Source of the DNA: Gammaproteobacteria bacterium
GTDB taxonomy: Bacteria > Pseudomonadota > Gammaproteobacteria > Steroidobacterales > JABDKV01
NCBI GenBank assembly: GCA_029862285.1
Contig: JAOTXR010000149.1
Coordinates: 1 to 5,969 of the forward strand
Direction: 5' to 3'
Length of the DNA stretch: 5,969 nt
Below are positions 1 through 4,958 of the stretch, piece after piece. How positions within the stretch are numbered: the stretch's first letter is position 1; each line of letters opens with the position of its first letter. A program made the translations under genes and the position numbers. The notes below the pieces were generated by a model. It did not search any database and had not been told where the DNA came from. It worked only from the letters and a program-made list of their open reading frames with translations.

Positions 1-300
1 CTTGTCCAGCAGGGCACCATTGGCATCAAAAATCGCCAGCCATTTTTCAAAGCCTGCATGTTGGGCAAGATTGGAATTTCCGTTACTGGGCGCAATACCG
101 GATTCTTCTCCGGGGCGTTGAACCACGGCATTTTTGGCGACCACATTTGTATCGGCTCGCGCATATGCAGCGCTCGAGTACATTGGAGTCGCGACACTGG
201 AGAAAACTGCCATAAATACATAGGCAGCCGGCCCGAGCACAAACGACAACTTGAGTAGCCATGTTTTCAGAATTCGTCTGGCTGCCGGGAACAGTTTCAT
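1..300 (-). CDS. Partial gene for a putative exported protein (5' end only)
   Basis: The reverse strand is open from an ATG at 300-298 through position 1, giving 100 codons with no stop, so the gene continues past the left edge. A GGAG ribosome site lies 8 nt before the ATG. The product starts MKLFPAARRILKTWLLK, a basic n-region, followed by a hydrophobic stretch at about residues 18-37 and A-x-A cleavage sites near residues 45-49 (AYA, then ARA before D50). This looks like a long Sec signal peptide. The mature part visible (residues 50-100) is polar, with no cysteine and no motif I recognise. It is transcribed away from fliC across a 460 bp intergenic region, so a shared function is not implied. 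It could be a surface or periplasmic protein; a signal anchor is the alternative to a cleaved signal. I assign no function. Confidence 0.7.
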   Translation of the reverse strand, partial: MKLFPAARRILKTWLLKLSFVLGPAAYVFMAVFSSVATPMYSSAAYARADTNVVAKNAVVQRPGEESGIAPSNGNSNLAQHAGFEKWLAIFDANGALLDK

Positions 301-520
301 AGTTTTGTCTCCAGAAATGCGATGTCAGGATGCTCGTGTGGGACGCGGGTATTCGAAGTCGGACGATTCTCCAGACTCAAGCAACTACGTCTACGCATAG
401 AAATATCCTGGAAAAAATGCCGGGTTAACATCCGAGTTCCCTGCTTTTTAATTATTGGCCGGGCCAAAACCTTGCGGTTGAGGCCATTCTTCTGGTCCAA
501 AATCACTTTTATTAAGTAAT

Positions 521-544
521 AAGTAACAAAAACGGTGGTTACTT
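521..544. repeat. 7-bp inverted repeat, possible operator
   Basis: AAGTAAC at 521-527 and GTTACTT at 538-544 are perfect reverse complements separated by 10 nt. The left arm is also part of a tandem TAAGTAA heptamer (513-519 and 520-526). The size and spacing fit a site for a dimeric DNA-binding protein, or a weak hairpin. The function is inferred only. Confidence 0.4.
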
Positions 545-572
545 GCAATACATAAGTCTCGGTTTGTATTAC
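544..572 (+). promoter_or_regulatory. Weak sigma-70-like promoter candidate
   Basis: TTGCAA (544-549) and TATTAC (567-572) each match 4 of 6 positions of the sigma-70 consensus and are separated by the standard 17 nt. The match is modest and lies in AT-rich DNA, where chance matches are common. If real, it would give a longer fliC transcript than the sigma-28 promoter. Confidence 0.2.
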
Positions 573-576
573 ATAA
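547..576. repeat. 9-bp near-direct repeat spaced 21 bp, possible regulator sites
   Basis: AATACATAA (547-555) recurs as ATTACATAA (568-576), matching at 8 of 9 positions and offset by 21 bp, which is two turns of the helix. The same segment contains the inverted pair AATACA (547-552) and TGTATT (565-570). Sites on one helix face upstream of a regulated promoter suggest cooperative binding, but the regulator is unknown. Confidence 0.35.
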
Positions 577-638
577 CTCTATGGTTAGAGAAATTTAATC
601 CGGAAAACGGGTTGGATATTACTAAATATGGATGTTTC

Positions 639-665
639 TCAAGAAAGTTTCTCTCCGGACGATAC
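639..665 (+). promoter_or_regulatory. Probable sigma-28 (FliA) promoter of fliC
   Basis: TCAA at 639-642 and GACGATAC at 658-665 are separated by 15 nt. This is the spacing of the flagellar sigma-28 consensus (TAAA or TCAA, 15 nt, GCCGATAA). The -10 element matches 6 of 8 positions and keeps the CGATA core. It lies 95 bp before the flagellin start codon, where class-3 flagellar genes normally carry such a promoter. Transcription would be expected to start near 671-673, leaving a leader of about 89 nt. Confidence 0.65.
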
Positions 666-671
666 AGCGGC

Positions 672-704
672 TTGAGGGGGTCACGCTGCAAAGCGTGGGC
701 TCAA
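672..704 (+). ncRNA. Stem-loop in the fliC leader, GNRA-capped
   Basis: The inner stem CACGCT (682-687) pairs with AGCGTG (692-697) around a GCAA tetraloop. The outer stem TTGAG (672-676) pairs with CTCAA (700-704), with an asymmetric internal loop between them. The predicted mRNA 5' end coincides with the foot of the outer stem. A shorter element, GGCC-ATA-GGCC (719-729), follows before the ribosome site. A 5'-terminal hairpin is a known way of protecting long-lived bacterial mRNAs from RNase E type decay; that role here is inference. This is a cis-acting leader structure, not a separate RNA gene. It does not fit the class I cyclic-di-GMP riboswitch fold. Confidence 0.5.
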
Positions 705-747
705 TTTTCCGAACAGCAGGCCATAGGCCGGCTTGGGATTATCAACC

Positions 748-755
748 AGGAGGGG
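748..755 (+). promoter_or_regulatory. Strong ribosome binding site that fixes the fliC start
   Basis: AGGAGGGG ends 5 nt before the ATG at 761. The same frame is open back to an ATG at 632, but that start lies upstream of the sigma-28 promoter and has no ribosome site. The canonical flagellin N-terminus MALTINTN begins exactly at 761. Confidence 0.85.
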
Positions 756-760
756 AGCAA

Positions 761-2224
761 ATGGCTCTGACCATCAACACCAATGTGATGTCACTGAATG
801 CCCAGCGGAATCTGTCCTTATCGGACAGTACTCTCGCTCAGGCACTACAGCGGCTATCGACCGGCCTGCGAATTAACAGCGCCAAGGACGATGCCGCTGG
901 TCTTGCAATTTCCGACAGGTTCACGACGCAGATTCGTGGCCTGAACCAGGCAGTACGAAATGCCAATGACGGTATTTCTCTCGCCCAAACGGCGGAAAGC
1001 GCACTTGGCGAGGTTAGCAATAACCTGCAACGAATTCGTGAACTGGCCGTGCAGTCGGCCAACGCCACGAACTCCGCATCCGACCGCCAGGCACTGGACG
1101 CCGAAGTCCAGCAGCGTCTGGCCGAAATCGACCGTATTTCGTCTCAGACCACGTTCAATAACCGCAAGGTACTCGACGGCAGCTTCGGCGACGCCGTGTT
1201 CCAGGTCGGGGCGAATGTGGCCGAAACCATCCAGGTCAGTCTCAACTCCGGTGTGCGCATCAACCAGATTGGTCAGATCGCAACGCTTGAAGGTAATGCA
1301 GTTACCAGTTCTGACCTGACCGAGGGCGGTTTCTCGATTCAGGTCGGCAACAACGAAGCCGTCGTCATCGGTTCCAGTGTCGACGGTGCCGAGGCCATCG
1401 GCCAGGCTGCCGACAGTGCATACGCGAAGAAATTCGCCATCGATGCGGCCGGCGTGACCGGTTTGACGGTACAGGCCAGCAGCAGCGTGACTTCGACGTT
1501 TGTTGCCGTGACAGAGACTGGCAGTACTACCTACTCGCTCAGCATTAATGGCGAGGAAATCTACGATGCTTTCGACCTGAGTGCTCCGGGTAACGATCCG
1601 CTGAACCTCGCTACGGTGGTCAATGCGATCAACCAGAAGGCGGCAGTTACCGGTGTTCGGGCATCCGGAGTCAGTGGCGACCTGGTCTTGACTTCGGCCG
1701 AGGGCCGCAACATTCAGGTTGATGAGACGGCTGGCGCAGGCGAAGGTCTGACCGGCACCGTGGGCGGCACCGCCTTTACGACGGCGGGCGCACAGACTGG
1801 CACGGAGCGTGGCACCCTGACGCTGAGCGCGTCCGAAAGCATCGCACTGTCCGGTGCTGATTCCGCGTTCATCGGTTTTACCGACGGCCAGACGATCACT
1901 GTCGATACCACGACGTTGGCAACAGTCAACATCAACACGGTTGCCGGAGCCAACGACGTGATCCAGCGAGTCGATGCGGCGCTGACTTCGGTCAGCAGCT
2001 TCCGTAGCACACTCGGTGCGATCCAGAATCGCTTCGAGTCAACCATCGTCAATCTGCAAACGGTATCCGAGAACCTGGCCGCTTCACGCAGCCGTATTCT
2101 CGACGCCGACTTTGCCGCAGAAACCGCGCGTCTGACGAAGGCGCAGATTCTGCAGCAGGCCGGCATTGCCGTTTTGGCGCAGGCAAACGCAGTACCGCAG
2201 GCGGTACTGGGATTGCTGCAGTAA
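761..2224 (+). CDS. fliC: Flagellin, filament subunit
   Basis: This is the major structural protein of the flagellar filament, exported unfolded through the flagellar type III apparatus and polymerised under the FliD cap. It is 487 residues long. The conserved N-terminal D0/D1 region (about 1-160) starts [15 protein letters not shown] and contains [20 protein letters not shown]. The segment [13 protein letters not shown] at 89-101 corresponds to the stretch recognised by mammalian TLR5 in Salmonella flagellin. The C-terminal D1/D0 region (about 400-487) contains [20 protein letters not shown] and ends AVLGLLQ. The middle (about 165-395) is a variable, Gly/Ala/Ser/Thr-rich surface domain; residues 286-320 resemble the Flagellin_IN repeat. 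No cysteine or tryptophan is seen. A sigma-28 promoter and a strong ribosome site precede it. Family identity is secure; the glycosylation state cannot be judged from sequence. Confidence 0.98.
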   Translation: MALTINTNVMSLNAQRNLSLSDSTLAQALQRLSTGLRINSAKDDAAGLAISDRFTTQIRGLNQAVRNANDGISLAQTAESALGEVSNNLQRIRELAVQSANATNSASDRQALDAEVQQRLAEIDRISSQTTFNNRKVLDGSFGDAVFQVGANVAETIQVSLNSGVRINQIGQIATLEGNAVTSSDLTEGGFSIQVGNNEAVVIGSSVDGAEAIGQAADSAYAKKFAIDAAGVTGLTVQASSSVTSTFVAVTETGSTTYSLSINGEEIYDAFDLSAPGNDPLNLATVVNAINQKAAVTGVRASGVSGDLVLTSAEGRNIQVDETAGAGEGLTGTVGGTAFTTAGAQTGTERGTLTLSASESIALSGADSAFIGFTDGQTITVDTTTLATVNINTVAGANDVIQRVDAALTSVSSFRSTLGAIQNRFESTIVNLQTVSENLAASRSRILDADFAAETARLTKAQILQQAGIAVLAQANAVPQAVLGLLQ

Positions 2225-2232
2225 AGGGAGAT

Positions 2233-2265
2233 CGGATAGCCCGGGGGTGACCCCGGGCTGATCCG
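2233..2265 (+). terminator. Very stable hairpin after fliC, no U-run
   Basis: AGCCCGGGG (2238-2246) pairs with CCCCGGGCT (2251-2259) around a GTGA (GNRA) tetraloop. CGGAT (2233-2237) then pairs with ATCCG (2261-2265) across one bulged G. That makes 14 base pairs in all, starting 8 nt after the stop codon. No run of T follows (CGTGTAGAGC), so it is a poor intrinsic terminator. It more likely stabilises the 3' end of flagellin mRNA or partly reduces read-through into flaG. Confidence 0.7.
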
Positions 2266-2288
2266 CGTGTAGAGCAGGAGGACGTTAT

Positions 2289-2669
2289 ATGTCCAACCAG
2301 ATAGCACTAGTCGCCAGTGAACCGGTACGCGCTCCAGTAGAGCGCGAACGCCGGAGCGACGCGGTGAGTCGTGCTGGTGGACAACAAGTCGCGGAGCAGA
2401 TAACTCCGCCCGCGAGCACAACACCCGAGCCTGTCGAAACAAAGGCGCCCGAACTACAGGCTGCAGTAGATACTGTGCGGAACTTCGTTGCGGATATGCA
2501 GCGTGACCTGCAGTTCAAGGTAGACGAAGACAGCGGTCGTACCATTATCACCGTTATCGATAGTGAGAGTGGTCAGATCGTTCGCCAGATTCCGTCTGAG
2601 GAGCTGCTGCAGATTGCCAAATCGGTCGCCCAGGGCGGCAACATCAACTTAGTAGACAGCCGGGCCTGA
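2289..2669 (+). CDS. flaG: FlaG family protein
   Basis: The product has 126 residues. AGGAGG at 2276-2281 sits 7 nt before the ATG. Residues 1-55 are a low-complexity, Pro/Glu/Arg-rich head. Residues 56-126 form the FlaG domain, with an amphipathic helix (LQAAVDTVRNFVADMQRD), then LQFKVDEDSGRTIITVIDSESGQIVRQIPSEELLQIA. The pattern 'L.F..D...G..I..V.D...G.V.RQIP.EE' is characteristic of the family. FlaG lies between flagellin and cap genes in Pseudomonas and Vibrio and affects filament length there, though its biochemical role is unclear. It follows fliC by 64 bp with a stable hairpin between them, and its stop codon lies in the loop of the next terminator. Promoter-like elements of its own are not visible. 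Confidence 0.93.
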   Translation: MSNQIALVASEPVRAPVERERRSDAVSRAGGQQVAEQITPPASTTPEPVETKAPELQAAVDTVRNFVADMQRDLQFKVDEDSGRTIITVIDSESGQIVRQIPSEELLQIAKSVAQGGNINLVDSRA

Positions 2670-2686
2670 TGGCCCGGCTCCTTTTC
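2658..2686 (+). terminator. Intrinsic terminator overlapping the flaG stop codon
   Basis: AGCCGGGCC (2658-2666) pairs perfectly with GGCCCGGCT (2671-2679) around the loop TGAT, followed by CCTTTTCC. The TGA stop codon of flaG occupies the loop (2667-2669), so the last three sense codons form the left arm. A ribosome finishing flaG would cover the hairpin, so termination may be sensitive to translation. fliD starts 25 bp after the right arm, which implies read-through or an upstream internal promoter. Confidence 0.75.
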
Positions 2687-2704
2687 CTTAGCCGGAAGTA
2701 GTTT

Positions 2705-4111
2705 ATGCCGTCTGTTACTTCGCCCGGAATTGGTTCGGGTCTCGATATCTCATCGCTGATCACCCAGCTCGTCACTTTCGAGGGGCAACCTGCAGCCGAT
2801 CGGCTGTCGCGTCGCGAAGCCGGATTCCAGGCTCAACTATCGGGTCTGGGTACGTTTCGCTCTTCGCTCGATGCTTTTCGTTCCGCACTGGCACCGCTGA
2901 AGGATCTGAGTGAGTTTGGCGGTCGCATCGCCAGCAGCAGCGACGAAGAGATTTTTACAGTTACGGCCGACAGCGAGGTGGCGCCTGGTGACTATTCCAT
3001 TGAAGTAGTCAGCCTGGCCCAGTCTCACAAACTGAGTTCCGGTGCATTCCTCGATGCCGAGACTTATGTGGGTACCGGCACATTGACGATAACGACCGGT
3101 GGAAATACGGTGGAAGTGGAGATAATCGATTCCGAGGCCACGCTCGCCCATATTCGTAATGCCATAAACGATGCCGATGCTGGAGTAACTGCCAACATCG
3201 TCAATGCCGACGATGGCGCACACCTGGTGCTTTCTGGAACAGAGACGGGTAAGAACAACGAAATTACGATCACGGTTTCGGGGGGTGATGGCGGTCTGAG
3301 CCCGTTTATCTACGATCCGGTCGGTGGTACTACAAACCTGACCGAAACTCAGGCTGCATCAGACGCTGAGATCCTTATCGACTCCTTTAGCCACTTCAGT
3401 GAAACGAACATCGTAAAAGAGGCTATCGAAGGGCTGACTATCGAATTGCAAAGTGCCGATCCGGGGACTGCGGCGACATTGTCGATCGGTCTGGATCTCG
3501 ACCAGGCACGCACGTTGGTCGAGGATTTCGTCGATGCCTACAATTCATTGATCAGCACAGCAAACCAATTGACCAGCTACGACCCGGAAACGAAAACGGC
3601 GGGATTGCTGCAGGGGAATTCCATCGTGTCCTCGTTGACCGATCGCCTGGCACGCGAGTTCAACCGGACAGTAACCGGCAACCTGACAACATTGCGCGAC
3701 CTGGGTCTGAGCATTTCGCTGGAAGGCAAGATCGAAATCGACGCCAACGATCTGAATCTGGAGTCCGTGGTCAATCTCGATGACGTGCTGGCGGGTAACT
3801 TCAACGACGTCGGTGCTTTGTTCGCAGACAATATTGATGGTTTTGCTGTTCGCTTTGATTCGTTGCTGGATGAATACCTGAAATTCGACGGCTTGCTGGA
3901 CGTACGCACCGACGGGCTCAATGCCAGCATCGAACGTATAAACGATCAGCGCGAAAGCCTGGACCGGCACCTCGTAGCCGTCGAAGAGCGTTACCGAGTG
4001 CAATTCCTGGCGCTGGACTCGCTGATTTCGCAACTGAACAACACGAGTGGTTTTCTCGGCGCGCAACTGGCGAATCTGCCGAGCCCGGCGGCACTGCTCG
4101 GTGGCAAATGA
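2705..4111 (+). CDS. fliD: Flagellar filament cap protein (hook-associated protein 2)
   Basis: FliD forms the multimeric cap at the filament tip that folds and inserts incoming flagellin. The product has 468 residues, a usual length. The start ATG is preceded by GGAAG at 2693-2697. The FliD_N region (about 1-105) begins PSVTSPGIGSGLDISSLITQLV, a family hallmark. Residues 139-190 contain a Flagellin_IN-like motif (DSEATLAHIRNAINDADAGVTANIV...LVLSG). The FliD_C region (about 218-455) includes AEILIDSFSHFSETNIVKEAIEGLTIEL and a coiled-coil-forming tail from about 400, ending LISQLNNTSGFLGAQLANL. The gene lies downstream of a terminator-like hairpin and 26 bp before fliS. A probable chaperone, FliT, is encoded two genes later. 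Identity is secure. Confidence 0.97.
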   Translation: MPSVTSPGIGSGLDISSLITQLVTFEGQPAADRLSRREAGFQAQLSGLGTFRSSLDAFRSALAPLKDLSEFGGRIASSSDEEIFTVTADSEVAPGDYSIEVVSLAQSHKLSSGAFLDAETYVGTGTLTITTGGNTVEVEIIDSEATLAHIRNAINDADAGVTANIVNADDGAHLVLSGTETGKNNEITITVSGGDGGLSPFIYDPVGGTTNLTETQAASDAEILIDSFSHFSETNIVKEAIEGLTIELQSADPGTAATLSIGLDLDQARTLVEDFVDAYNSLISTANQLTSYDPETKTAGLLQGNSIVSSLTDRLAREFNRTVTGNLTTLRDLGLSISLEGKIEIDANDLNLESVVNLDDVLAGNFNDVGALFADNIDGFAVRFDSLLDEYLKFDGLLDVRTDGLNASIERINDQRESLDRHLVAVEERYRVQFLALDSLISQLNNTSGFLGAQLANLPSPAALLGGK

Positions 4112-4137
4112 TTAACAAACAGGATTGAAGGGAAACA

Positions 4138-4608
4138 ATGATGACCAAAGATCTCAGCCAATATCAGCAGGTCAGCGCACACGGTGGAGTGGCGGCGTCT
4201 GATCCGCACCAACTCATCCTGTTGCTCATGAATGGCGCGCTCGATGCCATCGCGGTCGCCAAAGGCCATATGCGCCGTGGCGAAATTGCGGAGAAAGGCG
4301 CGAACGTCAGTCGCGCGATTTCCATTATCGATGGCTTGCGCGGCTCGCTCGATCACGAGATTGGCGGCGAACTCGTCGTAAATCTCGACGAACTGTATCG
4401 CTACATGGGTCAGCGTTTGCTGCAGGCAAACATCAAGGACAATGCGGAGTGGCTCGACGAAGTGTCCGGGCTGCTGCGCGAAATCAAGGATGCGTGGGAG
4501 CAGATTCCCCCCGAGGCACGTAAAGTGAGCAGGGAGAATCTGGTGGCGGAGACTGGAGAGTCTGTGGACGAATCGGCGGACTCCAAACGCAAACTGGCAG
4601 CCGTCTGA
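4138..4608 (+). CDS. fliS: Flagellin export chaperone
   Basis: FliS binds the C-terminal helices of flagellin in the cytoplasm, preventing premature polymerisation and guiding it to the export gate. The product has 156 residues. Family features are seen in order: QYQQVSAHGGVAASDPHQLILLLMNGALDAI (about 8-38), ISIIDGLRGSLDHEIGGELVVNLDELYRYM (about 61-90) and LLREIKDAWEQI (112-123). Residues 124-156 are a charged, acidic tail that makes it slightly longer than many FliS proteins. Two ATGs sit in tandem (4138 and 4141); AAGGGA at 4128-4133 is spaced better for the second, so the true protein may be 155 residues. It sits between fliD and a fliT-like gene, as in many proteobacteria. Confidence 0.95.
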   Translation: MMTKDLSQYQQVSAHGGVAASDPHQLILLLMNGALDAIAVAKGHMRRGEIAEKGANVSRAISIIDGLRGSLDHEIGGELVVNLDELYRYMGQRLLQANIKDNAEWLDEVSGLLREIKDAWEQIPPEARKVSRENLVAETGESVDESADSKRKLAAV

Positions 4609-4625
4609 TTGAGCGAGGGCAAGCT

Positions 4626-4958
4626 ATGCAGGGTAGTGTCAGCAGCGCACTCAGGGGACAACTGGACGATATAGTCCGTCTGTGCACCAAAATTGAGAGC
4701 GCTGTGCGGGAGGCTGACTGGGAAGTAGCAGGGACGCTACTTTCACGTCGGCATCTCTTGCTGGAGACTGTTTTTGCTGACGCGCCCGCGAGCGCGGCAG
4801 AAGCACAGGAATTGCAGACAGTAGCCGAACAGGTTATGGCATTTGATCGTGAACTCATGCCCATGGCAGAAACCGCGCGTGGCGAAGCCGCAGAAGAAAT
4901 GAAAAAACTCCGACGCGGTCGTGAGGCCGCCAGTGCCTACCAGCAGAATTCCAGCTGA
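4626..4958 (+). CDS. fliT: FliT-like flagellar chaperone
   Basis: The product is a 110-residue, largely helical protein that starts 17 bp after fliS, preceded by GAGGG at 4615-4619. The sequence is alpha-helical and charged: residues 1-45 (ALRGQLDDIVRLCTKIESAVREADWEVAGTLLSRRHLLLE region) look like the first helical hairpin, with an Asp-Trp followed by Leu/Arg-rich helix typical of FliT. Residues 57-104 form a further long amphipathic helix. FliT proteins chaperone the cap protein FliD and in enteric bacteria also restrain FlhDC. FliT sequences diverge widely, so the call leans on length, helicity and position directly after fliS. An unrelated small helical protein is the alternative. The end overlaps the probable start of the next gene. 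Confidence 0.75.
   Translation: MQGSVSSALRGQLDDIVRLCTKIESAVREADWEVAGTLLSRRHLLLETVFADAPASAAEAQELQTVAEQVMAFDRELMPMAETARGEAAEEMKKLRRGREAASAYQQNSS
4923..4926 (+). promoter_or_regulatory. Ribosome site supporting a GTG start for the fliK-like gene
   Basis: GAGG lies 6 nt before the GTG at 4933, inside the end of the fliT-like gene. The alternative ATG at 4981 has no purine-rich site in the 20 nt before it. This favours GTG 4933, with the upstream codons reading PTSRIPADAARLLTF. Confidence 0.4.

Larger units (their letters stand above)
301..638. other. AT-rich intergenic region between divergent genes
   Basis: No convincing protein gene is visible here; the small open frames lack ribosome sites or family-like sequence, apart from a weak minus-strand leader candidate at 297-398. 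The stretch from about 440 to 640 is distinctly richer in A+T than the flanking genes. It holds several short repeats: the 13 bp palindrome TTGGCCGGGCCAA (455-467), a tandem TAAGTAA heptamer (513-526), the inverted pair AAGTAAC/GTTACTT (521-527 and 538-544), the inverted pair AATACA/TGTATT (547-552 and 565-570), and a direct repeat of TACATAA (549-555 and 570-576). It must contain the promoter of the minus-strand gene and probably upstream regulatory sites for fliC. No regulator can be named from sequence alone. Confidence 0.6.

Noticed and set aside
308..375. Octamer TCTCCAGA at 308-315 repeated at 368-375
   Set aside because: One copy is simply the ribosome-site region of the minus-strand gene. 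Two copies of an 8-mer are weak evidence of function.
461..476. Sigma-54-like element (GG, 10 nt, GC: GGGCCAAAACCTTGCG)
   Set aside because: The spacing is right and TTGC is present, but the -24 box lacks the TGGCAC pattern and it overlaps a GC palindrome. It lies 285 bp from fliC, and a better sigma-28 promoter is much closer.
322..519. 65-codon + strand frame in the intergenic region
   Set aside because: No ribosome site is visible, the composition is unlike its neighbours, and it overlaps the leader of the divergent gene and the repeat cluster.
681..740. Resemblance to a class I cyclic-di-GMP riboswitch (TCACGC and GCAAAGC strings)
   Set aside because: The strings fall within one simple hairpin. 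The second helix, its tetraloop-receptor arrangement and the conserved 3' half of that fold are absent.
632..760. A 43-codon N-terminal extension of flagellin from ATG 632
   Set aside because: It lies across the sigma-28 promoter and leader hairpin, has no ribosome site, and places sequence unlike any flagellin before the canonical MALTINTN start at 761.
1714..2442. Long 242-codon reverse-strand frame across the end of fliC and flaG
   Set aside because: It is antisense to two secure genes, has no ribosome site or family-like sequence, and reflects the GC-biased codon pattern of the + strand genes.
2793..2806. Perfect 14-bp palindrome CAGCCGATCGGCTG inside fliD
   Set aside because: It encodes conserved N-terminal FliD residues (AADRL region), has no flanking promoter elements, and is plausible by chance and codon usage.
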